A stretch of DNA of 64,000 nt from the NCBI RefSeq assembly GCF_014218335.1, contig NZ_AP023367.1, positions 263,001 through 327,000 on the forward strand. The letters run 5' to 3'. The stretch comes from Anaerocolumna cellulosilytica (GTDB lineage: Bacteria > Bacillota > Clostridia > Lachnospirales > Lachnospiraceae). Within the stretch, counting starts at the first letter, position 1, and every line of letters begins with the position of its first letter. The notes below the pieces were generated by a model. That model was not told the DNA's origin. It searched no databases and worked only from the letters and a program-made list of their open reading frames with translations. The position numbers and the translations under genes were made by a program. Below, piece after piece: positions 17,581-26,897 of the stretch.

Positions 17581-18156
17581 AGGAGAAACGATTGATGAAA
17601 GAACATTAAAAAGTATCGTGTTCATTTGCAATCCCGAAAGGGGTTGCAAATGAACTTGCTACTTCGTTGGATAAAGAGAAACACGTTGAGAGGTGCGTTT
17701 TATTAACGCGAAAAAGTACAGTGGATTATAATGTTAAGATTAAGATAGATCTGTAATGAGTTGATTTGTAGAATTGTTATCTGATACCGAAAGATTTTTT
17801 TATTAACAATAAATATGAAACTATACATTAAGATTGTTGAAATTGATTAAAGAATATATGGTTATAAATAAAGAGCTTCTTCGAAATTTGAAGAAGCTCT
17901 TTTAAGCATAGTACATCTTAAATCATACCATAAGTTGTAATTAAAGTCTAGTAATTTTTTTGATACGAAGTACAATGGAATTACCGGTATAAAGGATCCT
18001 AACCTAAGGAGGGTATCAAATGATTACAAAGGCAGCATAATATGAAAAAAGGGAGCATATTGACCAACGGGTGTTAAAACGGAAGGATTATTGAGCTACG
18101 CAGGACATTCCCTTTTTGGAACAGGTCATCAAAAAATTGAAAGGCATGTGTGTTAA
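17581..18156. other. Gene-poor stretch with two strong hairpins and a six-codon ORF
   Basis: No gene longer than a few codons was found. It holds a perfect 16-base stem with a GAAA tetraloop (17620-17655, one U-G pair, no T run) and a terminator-like 13-base stem AAAGAGCTTCTTC (17870-17882) with its complement at 17890-17902 followed by TTT. At 18020 a very good ribosome site (TAAGGAGG) precedes ATG and only six codons (MITKAA, stop at 18040). This looks like a remnant of lost genes or a leader for the methyltransferase at 18157. Confidence 0.5.
17870..17903 (+). terminator. Terminator-like hairpin
   Basis: Thirteen-base stem AAAGAGCTTCTTC / GAAGAAGCTCTTT with a 7-base loop, ending in TTT. 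No intact gene lies directly upstream. Confidence 0.65.
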
Positions 18157-18903
18157 ATGAAAAAAGATAGTTCAACGGAATGCTGGAATAACGTAGAGAT
18201 TGAAGAGTATATAATGAAAGCACAAAATAATGATTTTCGCATGCATTATATTATGCCATATACTTTAAAAGCAATTGGAGATGTAAAGGCTAAGCATATT
18301 TTAGATTTAGGATGCGGAGAAGGAGGATATTCAAGAGCACTTGCTGATATGGGGGCAGTTGTTACAGCAGTTGATTGTTCAGAAGCTTTGTTAACTTATG
18401 TTGCTGATAGAGCTATGAAAGAAGGAACTAATATTAAGGCGTTGAGGCGGAATGCCAATGAGCTAACTAATATTCAGAATGATGTATTTGACATTGTTTT
18501 ATGCTCTATGATGTTAATGGATGTGAAAGACCTCGACGGAACATTAAAAGAAATCCATAGGGTAATAAAGCATAATGGAAAGGTCTTTATATCCATTCTC
18601 CATCCGTGCTTTAAGCCCAAAGAAAGTAAATGGATATTAGAGGAAGATGGAATTAAGGTAGCTATCAAGGATTATTTTAATCCGACAGAATGGACAGATA
18701 TGATTAATGGAGTAAATACACCTCTTATATATCGACACAGAACACTCTCCCATTATATTAAGGCATTCAATGAAAATGATTTTATATTGGCTGATATGAA
18801 TGAACCTATTCCCACCATGGAGCAGTTGAGAAGTTCTTTACGAATTGAATGGCTTAGTAAAATACCTATGTATTTGTTTATAGAACTTAAAAAGAAAGGA
18901 TAG
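18157..18903 (+). CDS. SAM-dependent class I methyltransferase
   Basis: 248 residues. Motif I is HILDLGCGEGGYSRAL (about residues 48-63), acidic end of beta-2 is VTAVDCSEALL, and motif IV region is DIVLCSMMLMDVKDLDG. It belongs to the UbiE/COQ5-like small-molecule group. The GNAT gene follows within 15 bases, so they form a pair. The substrate is unknown. The start ATG lacks a clear Shine-Dalgarno (AAAGGCATGTGTGTTAA). Confidence 0.82.
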   Translation: MKKDSSTECWNNVEIEEYIMKAQNNDFRMHYIMPYTLKAIGDVKAKHILDLGCGEGGYSRALADMGAVVTAVDCSEALLTYVADRAMKEGTNIKALRRNANELTNIQNDVFDIVLCSMMLMDVKDLDGTLKEIHRVIKHNGKVFISILHPCFKPKESKWILEEDGIKVAIKDYFNPTEWTDMINGVNTPLIYRHRTLSHYIKAFNENDFILADMNEPIPTMEQLRSSLRIEWLSKIPMYLFIELKKKG

Positions 18904-18914
18904 GAGTGAAAAAA

Positions 18915-19391
18915 ATGATAACTTTACGGAAAATTACACTGGATAATCGGAGGGAATTGTTTCAGCTAAAAGTTACAAAAGAGCAACAACGATTTGTGGC
19001 ATCTAATTTATCAAGTGTCGCATCCTGTTATGTTTTAACAACGAATGGTAGTTGTCCGATACCCTTTGCTATTTATGCTGATGAACAGATGGTAGGTTTT
19101 GTTATGATTGTTTATGGAAATACAGGATATGAACAGCCTGATATGGCAAAGGATAATTACTGTATATTACGGCTGATGATAGGAGAACAATATCAGAATC
19201 GTGGGTATGGTCGTGAGGCGATGGTAAAAATCCTTAAGTACATACGTACATTTCCGGCAGGCACAGCAAAATATTGCTGGATACCATATGAGTCAGATAA
19301 TGTAGTGGCTAAAAAATTATATGAAAGCTTTGGTTTTTGCGATAACGGTGAAGTTTATAATAATGAGCCTATTACAGTGTTAGAATTGTAA
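18915..19391 (+). CDS. GNAT family N-acetyltransferase (spermidine/diamine-like)
   Basis: 158 residues from ATG 18915 (GGAG 8 bases upstream); GTG 18906 is an in-frame alternative. GNAT motif A is in LRLMIGEQYQNRGYGREAMVKIL (acetyl-CoA loop QNRGYG) and the last strand motif is VVAKKLYESFGF. The N-terminal segment LKVTKEQQRFVASNLSS and the internal layout resemble Bacillus PaiA/BltD-type polyamine or small-amine acetyltransferases. Confidence 0.82.
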   Translation: MITLRKITLDNRRELFQLKVTKEQQRFVASNLSSVASCYVLTTNGSCPIPFAIYADEQMVGFVMIVYGNTGYEQPDMAKDNYCILRLMIGEQYQNRGYGREAMVKILKYIRTFPAGTAKYCWIPYESDNVVAKKLYESFGFCDNGEVYNNEPITVLEL

Positions 19392-19428
19392 GTAGTATTG
19401 CTGTATAATAGATTTTTAAGAGTAACCG

Positions 19429-19500
19429 TATGAACATCGAGAGGGTAGCTCTTTTGTCCAACGAAAAGAAAAAAGTCATAAAGCATTATGTTCATAGTGG
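19429..19500 (+). pseudogene. Relic of the 3' end of an rlmD-like gene
   Basis: Translates as MNIERVALLSNEKKKVIKHY and a few more residues, like the end of the enzyme encoded at 15385-16788 (VETVVLLSNEKKKAYHVEI). A 17-base exact repeat TCCAACGAAAAGAAAAA is at 16738-16754 and 19457-19473. The two copies bracket the acetyltransferase/methyltransferase block. Confidence 0.7.
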
Positions 19501-19506
19501 CTGAAT

Positions 19507-19553
19507 GAAAGTTGGTAGTTATGTTTTGAAAGAAAACATAGCTATCAACTTTC
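19507..19553 (+). terminator. Long terminator-like hairpin
   Basis: A 21-base stem with two G-U pairs: GAAAGTTGGTAGTTATGTTTT (first 20 bases from 19507) pairs with the segment ending at 19553, 5-base loop, then TTTATAT. Confidence 0.7.
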
Positions 19554-19680
19554 TTTATATTAGATAGTTAGTACATAACCTAATCTTATCCCTGGCACTG
19601 TTAAATCTTATTAATTCTCCCTTTCCTCCAATCACCTTCAAACATTAGAATAAAAAATGGAAAATACAGCAAATATCAGA

Positions 19681-19709
19681 TTGACAATATATGGGATAAT
19701 TTGTATTAT
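19681..19709 (+). promoter_or_regulatory. Promoter of the RHS toxin cluster
   Basis: TTGACA (19681-19686), 17-base spacer, TATTAT (19704-19709), followed by GGGAGG and the ATG at 19745. It could drive the three genes up to 26296. Confidence 0.65.
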
Positions 19710-19744
19710 AAAAGGGAAAAATACATTATGGGAGGTATTAGTAT

Positions 19745-19987
19745 ATGATAAAAACAAATTTAAAAAGGTTGGGATTATTTACCATTGCTATCTCGCTTGT
19801 ATTCCTATGTAATCCCAGACAAATTACACTAGCTGAAAAAGTAGGAAAGACAGGACAAGTTGAATTAATGGAGTATGTATATGATACCAATAACCGGCTT
19901 GTTGAAATTAAAAAGGCAGGAGTAACAATAGCTGTACTTAACTATGACAGCAATGGCAATCTGTTAGGCATTCAGATTATTTCATAA
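19745..19987 (+). CDS. Small secreted protein with one YD/RHS-type repeat
   Basis: 80 residues. A signal peptide (MIKTNLKRLGLFTIAISLVFL, first 20 hydrophobic; cleavage probably before EKVGKTG) precedes MEYVYDTNNRLVEIKKAG and VLNYDSNGNLLGIQ, which are YD-repeat units of RHS proteins. It sits at the head of the RHS cluster and is too short to form a shell. It may be a partner or a relic of a larger RHS gene. GGGAGG precedes the start. Confidence 0.65.
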   Translation: MIKTNLKRLGLFTIAISLVFLCNPRQITLAEKVGKTGQVELMEYVYDTNNRLVEIKKAGVTIAVLNYDSNGNLLGIQIIS

Positions 19988-20102
19988 AAATAAGCCAGAA
20001 TTTCTTATCTACAACAATTTACATCAAAAAAATACGAAATTAGACCCAACTTTGTGCCTTTGGCTCAGAGTTTGCAGGTATTAGAAAGGACATGGTAATC
20101 AT

Positions 20103-20951
20103 ATGAAACATAAAAAAATTATAGCTATTACGTTATGTGTAGGCTTATTAGCATCTAGCTTTAGTGGATATTTAACAGGATATTCAAAAAATGAAAAGAA
20201 CAAACTAACTATTAAAAAATATGATTCTAGTTTGGATAATAGTGGATTAACTACATTACCATCGGTAGATTTAGTTGAAATAGAATCGGAAGCTATTATT
20301 CCAGAAAATACACCATACCATAAAAATACATCTATCTCAGATATGGAAGGAGAAATCATGTATAAAGGGACAAAAGTCACACTAAATCCTGAGGGGAAGG
20401 ATGTCTATAGCATAGGTAAAGAAGAAATTGAAGCCATGATGCAAGAAGGTTATTCAGTGGTAGATATATTTGAAGCAGACAAGATAAGCAATGAGACAGG
20501 CATTGCGCCTGAAATTCTGTTGGAAAAAAAGACGGATTCCAGTAAGTCACTGGCAGAAATAAAGAAAGAAATATTAGAAGAGAATCGGGAAAAAACATAT
20601 GAAAAATTAAAAGACACATACAAAAAGGAATATGAAAAACTAAAAAATAAAAAATTGAAGGAAACTGAAATAATGAATCTCTTGGCCTATGCAGATGTAA
20701 ATAATATTAAGGTTACAGATGAACTAATCGTTACCTATCAAAAAAGCGGTGAGAAATTATTTCAAAGTACCATGAATGAGAGTAAAGTAAATCAAGGAAC
20801 GAAAGAAAAATATCAACTATCGGATGCAGAAACGAAAGGTTTAACACAAGAATTAATGAGTAAGCTAGAGCTGTTATCACAGAAAACAGGCAAACCCGTG
20901 GAGGAGATGGTGAAGGCCTATTATAAAGGCAATGAGCAAAAAAATAAATAG
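20103..20951 (+). CDS. Secreted coiled-coil protein of unknown function
   Basis: 282 residues with a signal peptide (hydrophobic 7-28, LCVGLLASSFSGYLTG). The mature chain is highly charged; residues about 150-195 are rich in Lys/Glu heptads and likely a coiled coil. No family was recognised. It ends 17 bases before the large RHS gene and follows the small YD-repeat protein, so it is likely to help export, anchor or fold the RHS toxin. Confidence 0.7.
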   Translation: MKHKKIIAITLCVGLLASSFSGYLTGYSKNEKNKLTIKKYDSSLDNSGLTTLPSVDLVEIESEAIIPENTPYHKNTSISDMEGEIMYKGTKVTLNPEGKDVYSIGKEEIEAMMQEGYSVVDIFEADKISNETGIAPEILLEKKTDSSKSLAEIKKEILEENREKTYEKLKDTYKKEYEKLKNKKLKETEIMNLLAYADVNNIKVTDELIVTYQKSGEKLFQSTMNESKVNQGTKEKYQLSDAETKGLTQELMSKLELLSQKTGKPVEEMVKAYYKGNEQKNK

Positions 20952-20968
20952 GGGAGAAGGGTAAGAAC

Positions 20969-23900
20969 ATGAAGAGAAAAATTAAAAATATAGTCAGTAC
21001 CATATTTCTAATGGCAGTCATGTTATTATCGATGGGAAATACCTGCTACGCAGAAGTGGATATTGATGCACTGGAAGGGTACTTAAATGGAGTAGTGACA
21101 CAGCAGAATATAAATCAGATTAATAATCCTAAATATGCTAATAGAAGTAACACTACAGAAACAATTGATCCTATTACGGGAAACTTAATACTAAGGGAAG
21201 CGGATTTATCCTTACCTGGTAAAGAAGGTTTGGACTTAACCATTGGAAGAGTTTACAATTCTGCTCAGGACGAATTTGAAAAGAGAGTCTCTGTAACCTC
21301 ATCCTCAAGTTCTTATACCCAAACCTATACGGGATATGTAGTTGTGGTATTGTTCTATAATGAGAGCGATGGAACAGTCTATACCAATACAATTGGAACC
21401 TTTAGTGACTATGAAGCAGCAGTAGATATATATTATTATTATGCAAATAATGTGGTGAATTGTGTACCTCTTTATATACAAGAGCGAACTACAATAACCT
21501 ATTATACGGATTACATTATAACTACAAAAAATTATCCGGATAAATACAGCTATTACAAAACCAGATATAACTTGGGGGCAGGGTGGTCATTTTCTTTCCC
21601 TTCCGTACAGATAGAGGATTATAATGGACAAAAATATATGTATTATCATGATGGAACAGGAGCTGTATATAAAATAATGGGAACTGTTGATGCTGGAGGC
21701 TCAAACTTAGAGGGTTATGAAGGCAAAGATGTTAAGTTTGTGGAGGACAACGGCACCTATGTAAATGAGGATACTGTTTCATCGAAATATAAATTTATTA
21801 ACTCAGACAAGACGACCGCATATTTTGCCGCAGACGGAAGGCTGTTAGGTATTAAAGACCGGTTTGGCAACCAAATCAAATTCAGGCATACAAACACCCA
21901 GATATATGATAAGACGTATCCTATTATCAGTCAGATTGAAGATAGTATAGGAAGAATTATTCAATTTTCCTATACGGGAAATAACATTGTGTTGACAGTA
22001 ACCGCACCCAGGGAAACAGAGCAAATTACAATTACCTATGAAAGGTATTACCATACAAAGGAAGTTGTTGATGACGGAACTGTCATTGACACCTATGATT
22101 ATCCGATTCTTTTTAAAGTGATTGATCCGGTGGGCAGGATAACCTATTATGAGGATTACTATTATTACAATAACAATACCTATCCCCATGAAAGATATTC
22201 CTACAGTGTGAAGAATTTGACAGCAGCTTCTGCCTCTGCCGACCGGTATTTACTGGGAAGTGTTGTGTATGCAGGAGCAAAAACCCGCTATGAATATGAA
22301 AAGGTAATAAGAAATCTTGGAGCGGAAGGGGCAACGGATGCCTACAGAATAAAGGCCAGATACGACCAAGTTCAAAGGCTTGACGGAACCACCCAGACAC
22401 CATTAGATTGGGCAGGCAATTATAATAGAATTGATTATACCTATTCTGGTGATTATACCGGATATCCTGCTTATGCCAGTGAAGATATATTACCAGCTAC
22501 CTATCAATTCTATTCAGAAACAACTGCCGGAAATGGTTTAAAAACAAAATATTTATTTAATGGAATAAGGCAGCAGCTTCAAAAGGAAAGCACAGCAGCC
22601 AATCATGAGAAAAAGGTTGTAAAGAATCTGGAATTTGATAGTACCTATAAGTTTAAACCTACCAAAACAGAGCTTACAGAATATGCCGCTGATGGTACCT
22701 TGGCCTCTATGCTTTATATAGGAATGACATATACAGACTGGGGAGGACTGCATACTTCCACGTTGCCTTTGACCCCATCCCAATATAATGACAGTAACAC
22801 AAAGGCAAAGTATACAACAACTTATCGTTATGAAGACCCTGCTTATCCGTTTTTTCTAACAAAAAAGCAATATTACCAAAATGATACAACGCTATTAACC
22901 GAGAGCTACAGCTACGATTCATTGGGAAGAATCGCAAGTAACACAAATGCAAAGGGAGAGATAACCGCTTACAGCTATTATACGGATGAAGATAACAGCC
23001 GGATTGAAGAAGTTACAAAAACCCTTGAAGATGGAAAAACAGCAAAAACTAAATATGTATATGGAAGCGAGGCAAGCTATGCGTACCCTACGGAAGTAAT
23101 TAACTATTATACCAATGAATGGGGCGCTTATATGGAGAGTAGAACAGGTAAGACTTATGATATGCTCCTTGGACTGGTAAAAACAGAAATGGATGCAGAG
23201 TATAAAATAACCAATTATACTTACGATAAGCTTGGAAGACTCACCTCAAAACAATTACCGGATTTCGTAAATAACATCGGAGAATATTATACGGTTACTG
23301 AAGAATACTCCTATACCAATGCATATAATTTAGATTATATGGATGAAGGCGGGTACTTATATGGAACGACTGTAGAATCCTATACACGGTATGTGGATAA
23401 TAATGATGGCTTCCAATCCTACTACAATGTAGTAAATGAATTTTATGATGCCTATGGAAATCTAAGAAACAGTATGTCGTATAATTCAAAATGGATAAAT
23501 ACGGCAAGCTATACCTACGATAATCTTCTCCGGGTTACATCCTCTGTGGATGCAGAAGGAAATACAGTGACAGCCTCCTATAATGCATGGGGTGAGAATA
23601 ACGAATCAACCGATGCCTTAGGTAATCTATATGTAAGTGAATATGATGTAAAAAATAACAAAATAATGAGCTACTTTGTAGCAGCCGGTAATATCCCGGG
23701 CTACCGTGCCAATACAGCCTTAAATACTTATAAGGAAAATTACATAGAGGTAATGCTTGACCAGTTTGGAAGAGCCATAGAAAGAAGGGCTTATGAAAAT
23801 TGGCCGGCATTAAGCGGAGAATTATCGGAAGTTTACCGGTATGACATTGCGGGTAACTTAATTGGCTACATAGACCCGAAAAAGAACTTAAACGAAGACG

Positions 23901-26296
23901 GGTATACAAAAACGTATCAATATGATGCATTGAATCAGATGATACAGGTAAAAGATGCACTGAATCAGGTAACCAATGTAAGTTATACCGGGCTGGGTAA
24001 AATAGCAGCAGTATCTCTGAAAGAGAATAACAGCAGTCCCACATCCATTACTTTGTATACAAAAACATATGATGAAATGGGTAATTTGATAAGTAAAGCA
24101 GGTACCTCCGGCGAAGAAGCTGTGAACACCTATAATGGTCTTGGATTAACAACCCAATCTATAGACAGAAACGGCAGTACGATATTCCAAAATTATGATG
24201 CTTTAAACCAATTATATAACATAACACAATTTAATGCCGATTATACAATAGGCGAATTTTATGAATATACCTACCGGACACCGTTTGGATATTTTGACGA
24301 GCTGAAATATGAAGATGGTTTGCCCACTGCCCAGAGTCATTACTATTATGACCAAAGCGGACAGGTTAAGCAAAAGAATATCTTTACCGGAAATATCCAA
24401 TCTAATCTTAAGCTGCAGTATGATGACACCGGCAACTTAGAAAGGCTGGGAGCCGGAGTATTTGACAGTGATTATTTCTACTCTCATTATGGCTATACAG
24501 GAGGAAGGCTGACAAAGGTACAGACAAACGGAGCAGTAACTCCGAGTATCTCAGATACCGACAATGCATCCTATGAATATTACCCGGATGGTAAATTAAA
24601 GAAGATAACTTATCCGAGATTAAATGACAATTCCCTGCTGACAACGGAATATGTCTATAATGCAATCGGCAGGCTGACTTCTGTAACAAATAAGAAGAAC
24701 AGCACCATATTATCAAGCTTTGCTTATACCTATGATGCAAATGGCAATATACTAACTGTGAATGACGGTACTACAACAAAGAACTATGTGTATGACAAGT
24801 TAAACCGTTTAATTGAAATCCAGCCTGCTGTGGGCAATAAAACAGTATATACCTATGATTTACGCGGAAACCGTTTGACGGTAAGCAGTGACTGGTTTCA
24901 CCTTGACCTTGTAGATACCACCTACACCTATGATTTGCAAAATAGATTAAAAACAGTTACAAAAGGCAGTACCGTAACCATTATGGAGGCTGCTAATCCG
25001 CAGACAGAAAGAGAGACAGTAACAGGTTCTGCACTGGAAGTTTCTAAAAAGGAGGTTCCAGGCATAGGTGCTAAGGAAGAAAGGACATCTGAGATAAAGA
25101 CAGTAACAGGCTCTGCCATATATACGGCTCAGGGAACGCAAACAACGACTATGGAGTATTACGCAGACGGCTTAAGAGCGGGGAAATATACCGAAGCCGG
25201 TTCTGATTTGTATGTCTATGACCTGTCAGGCTATCTGGTGGCAGAGGCCAAAAATGCAGCCACCATTACGGCAAACTATGTATGGGGACCGGACAGAGTT
25301 CTTTCCAAAAAGGAAACCGGCGGAGGAGAATATTATTATCTGTATAACGGACATGGAGATGTAGTCCAGATAGTTGACAGAAACGGAAATGTGGTCAATA
25401 ATTATAAATATGACGAGTGGGGAAATATTCTGGAGAGTAATGAAACCATAAGCAATCCCTTTAAGTATGCCGGAGAGATATATGATGAAGAAACAGGCTT
25501 GTATTACTTAAGAGCCAGATATTATGACCCGGCTTTGGGAAGGTTTCTTAATGAAGACAGTGTAGAGGGTCAGGTGAACAATCCTCTTTCCCTGAATCTG
25601 TATACGTATTGCTATAATAACCCACTAATCTATATAGACCCTACAGGAAATACAGCGAAAGATTTCTTTACAGGACTTGCTAATGCTTTGGATGATAATT
25701 TAACAGGCGGAGCCTTGAACTGGCTAGTCAGTAAAATGCTAAAGGTGAATCATGATTATCGTTATGAAAGTGGAGTAGATTATTATACAGGCCGTGTTGT
25801 AGGTGATGTCTTATCTATGCTTGGAGGAAGCGGCTCTATTGTTAGCGGCATAGGAACCATTGTAACTTCAATAACAGGAGGGGGAGCTATCACAGTTTCT
25901 TCCGGCGGAACTCTTGTTTTAGGCGGCGGAGCTATTGTTGTAGAAGGAGTTATAGCTGGAACGGCTCAGGTTACATATGGTGGAGTAGTACTGGAGGCAT
26001 CGGCTAAGAACTTTGGGAATGATTTGAATAAGTTGAAAAGTATGTATAATAAGAGAGGTCCTCAGATAAGTAAAGTCACAGGGCGTATTGGTGACTTAGA
26101 TACTAGTGGAACTCCTAATTCAACTATAGAACTGTATGATAAAAATGGAAATCTGCTGCAAAAAAGATATTATGATGGTAATGGTAAAGCCTATAAAGAC
26201 GTTGATTTCTCACATGGAAATGGTGACGGTTCACATACATTTCCTCATGAACATTATTGGATATGGAAGAATGGAAAACCTACAAGATCAAAGTGA
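20969..26296 (+). CDS. RHS/YD-repeat secreted polymorphic toxin (WapA-like), type-24-like toxin tip
   Basis: 1775 residues. Signal peptide ending at CYA (residue 28); DPITGNLIL and LSLPGKEGLDL start of the RHS region at about 66-90; a long run of YD repeats to about 1490; RHS-associated core from about 1496 (NPFKYAGEIYDEETGLYY, YYDPALGRFLNEDS) to IDPTGN near 1560, which marks the self-cleavage and toxin junction. Then a hydrophobic Gly-rich segment (about 1610-1690), common to all cassettes here, and a variable tip of about 85 residues with TGRIGDLD, LYDKNGNLLQKRYYD and HTFPHEH, resembling polymorphic toxin type 24 (putative nuclease). It is directly followed by an immunity candidate. Confidence 0.88.
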   Translation: MKRKIKNIVSTIFLMAVMLLSMGNTCYAEVDIDALEGYLNGVVTQQNINQINNPKYANRSNTTETIDPITGNLILREADLSLPGKEGLDLTIGRVYNSAQDEFEKRVSVTSSSSSYTQTYTGYVVVVLFYNESDGTVYTNTIGTFSDYEAAVDIYYYYANNVVNCVPLYIQERTTITYYTDYIITTKNYPDKYSYYKTRYNLGAGWSFSFPSVQIEDYNGQKYMYYHDGTGAVYKIMGTVDAGGSNLEGYEGKDVKFVEDNGTYVNEDTVSSKYKFINSDKTTAYFAADGRLLGIKDRFGNQIKFRHTNTQIYDKTYPIISQIEDSIGRIIQFSYTGNNIVLTVTAPRETEQITITYERYYHTKEVVDDGTVIDTYDYPILFKVIDPVGRITYYEDYYYYNNNTYPHERYSYSVKNLTAASASADRYLLGSVVYAGAKTRYEYEKVIRNLGAEGATDAYRIKARYDQVQRLDGTTQTPLDWAGNYNRIDYTYSGDYTGYPAYASEDILPATYQFYSETTAGNGLKTKYLFNGIRQQLQKESTAANHEKKVVKNLEFDSTYKFKPTKTELTEYAADGTLASMLYIGMTYTDWGGLHTSTLPLTPSQYNDSNTKAKYTTTYRYEDPAYPFFLTKKQYYQNDTTLLTESYSYDSLGRIASNTNAKGEITAYSYYTDEDNSRIEEVTKTLEDGKTAKTKYVYGSEASYAYPTEVINYYTNEWGAYMESRTGKTYDMLLGLVKTEMDAEYKITNYTYDKLGRLTSKQLPDFVNNIGEYYTVTEEYSYTNAYNLDYMDEGGYLYGTTVESYTRYVDNNDGFQSYYNVVNEFYDAYGNLRNSMSYNSKWINTASYTYDNLLRVTSSVDAEGNTVTASYNAWGENNESTDALGNLYVSEYDVKNNKIMSYFVAAGNIPGYRANTALNTYKENYIEVMLDQFGRAIERRAYENWPALSGELSEVYRYDIAGNLIGYIDPKKNLNEDGYTKTYQYDALNQMIQVKDALNQVTNVSYTGLGKIAAVSLKENNSSPTSITLYTKTYDEMGNLISKAGTSGEEAVNTYNGLGLTTQSIDRNGSTIFQNYDALNQLYNITQFNADYTIGEFYEYTYRTPFGYFDELKYEDGLPTAQSHYYYDQSGQVKQKNIFTGNIQSNLKLQYDDTGNLERLGAGVFDSDYFYSHYGYTGGRLTKVQTNGAVTPSISDTDNASYEYYPDGKLKKITYPRLNDNSLLTTEYVYNAIGRLTSVTNKKNSTILSSFAYTYDANGNILTVNDGTTTKNYVYDKLNRLIEIQPAVGNKTVYTYDLRGNRLTVSSDWFHLDLVDTTYTYDLQNRLKTVTKGSTVTIMEAANPQTERETVTGSALEVSKKEVPGIGAKEERTSEIKTVTGSAIYTAQGTQTTTMEYYADGLRAGKYTEAGSDLYVYDLSGYLVAEAKNAATITANYVWGPDRVLSKKETGGGEYYYLYNGHGDVVQIVDRNGNVVNNYKYDEWGNILESNETISNPFKYAGEIYDEETGLYYLRARYYDPALGRFLNEDSVEGQVNNPLSLNLYTYCYNNPLIYIDPTGNTAKDFFTGLANALDDNLTGGALNWLVSKMLKVNHDYRYESGVDYYTGRVVGDVLSMLGGSGSIVSGIGTIVTSITGGGAITVSSGGTLVLGGGAIVVEGVIAGTAQVTYGGVVLEASAKNFGNDLNKLKSMYNKRGPQISKVTGRIGDLDTSGTPNSTIELYDKNGNLLQKRYYDGNGKAYKDVDFSHGNGDGSHTFPHEHYWIWKNGKPTRSK

Positions 26297-26311
26297 AAGA
26301 GAGGGAGCGTA

Positions 26312-26587
26312 GTGAGTAATTTGTATGATGTGATTGTTAATGAATTAAACAATAAATCTATATCAGCTTTGATTTTTTTGTTAGATAGTGGTCGTGAGCT
26401 TAGTTTTAAATATAATAATATTGAATATGCTATAACGTGGAATGAAAAGAAAATATGTCTAGAAAATGAAAACCATGATAGTGTACAAAAATTTGATGAT
26501 GCCTGGAGTTTTATAGAAAATGTACTGGTACAAGGAAAAACATTTCTTGAAGTTTGGAGTAATATTGAACTTTTATATTTATTTTAG
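26312..26587 (+). CDS. Putative immunity protein for the RHS toxin tip
   Basis: 91 residues from a GTG start with GAGGGAG upstream, 15 bases after the RHS stop. Acidic, small, no signal sequence, so cytoplasmic, as needed to neutralise the toxin tip inside the producing cell. The family was not recognised; the call rests on position and size. It is not similar to the 153-residue protein that follows the related toxin tip at 32800. Confidence 0.6.
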   Translation: MSNLYDVIVNELNNKSISALIFLLDSGRELSFKYNNIEYAITWNEKKICLENENHDSVQKFDDAWSFIENVLVQGKTFLEVWSNIELLYLF

Positions 26588-26621
26588 TTTATAATTAGTA
26601 TGTAATTAAAATTATTACTGT

Positions 26622-26726
26622 AAATGGGGCTGTTGCAAAATTAATTTTTCATATAAGATATTGGTAATGACCCAGAGGTCTAACACCATAGCTTGTTGAA
26701 TTATCACATTTTGCAACAGTCTCTTT
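26622..26726. repeat. Second copy of the GGGGCTGTTGCAAA inverted-repeat element
   Basis: Left end AAATGGGGCTGTTGCAAAAT (26622-26641), right end ATTTTGCAACAGTCTCTTT (26708-26726). Twelve bases, CTGTTGCAAAAT, are perfect inverted repeats. No coding capacity; same end sequence as the element at 3852-3933, but the interior differs. Confidence 0.6.
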
Positions 26727-26897
26727 AGAAATGTCAATTATAGGATTGATATAGTTGTCAATATTGAAAAACAATGAAAAACTAGCCATTTTCTTAGATA
26801 CTAGAATTAGTGATTTTGACTTATATATTTATTCAACTTTTTGTGATTTTATAGAATAGTTAAAAAGTTTTGAGTGCACAGCAAATGAATCAATATA

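Noticed and set aside
22113-25141. Several minus-strand open frames opposite the large RHS gene
   Set aside because: They follow from the repetitive Tyr/Asp codons of the YD repeats, lack ribosome sites and show no domain.
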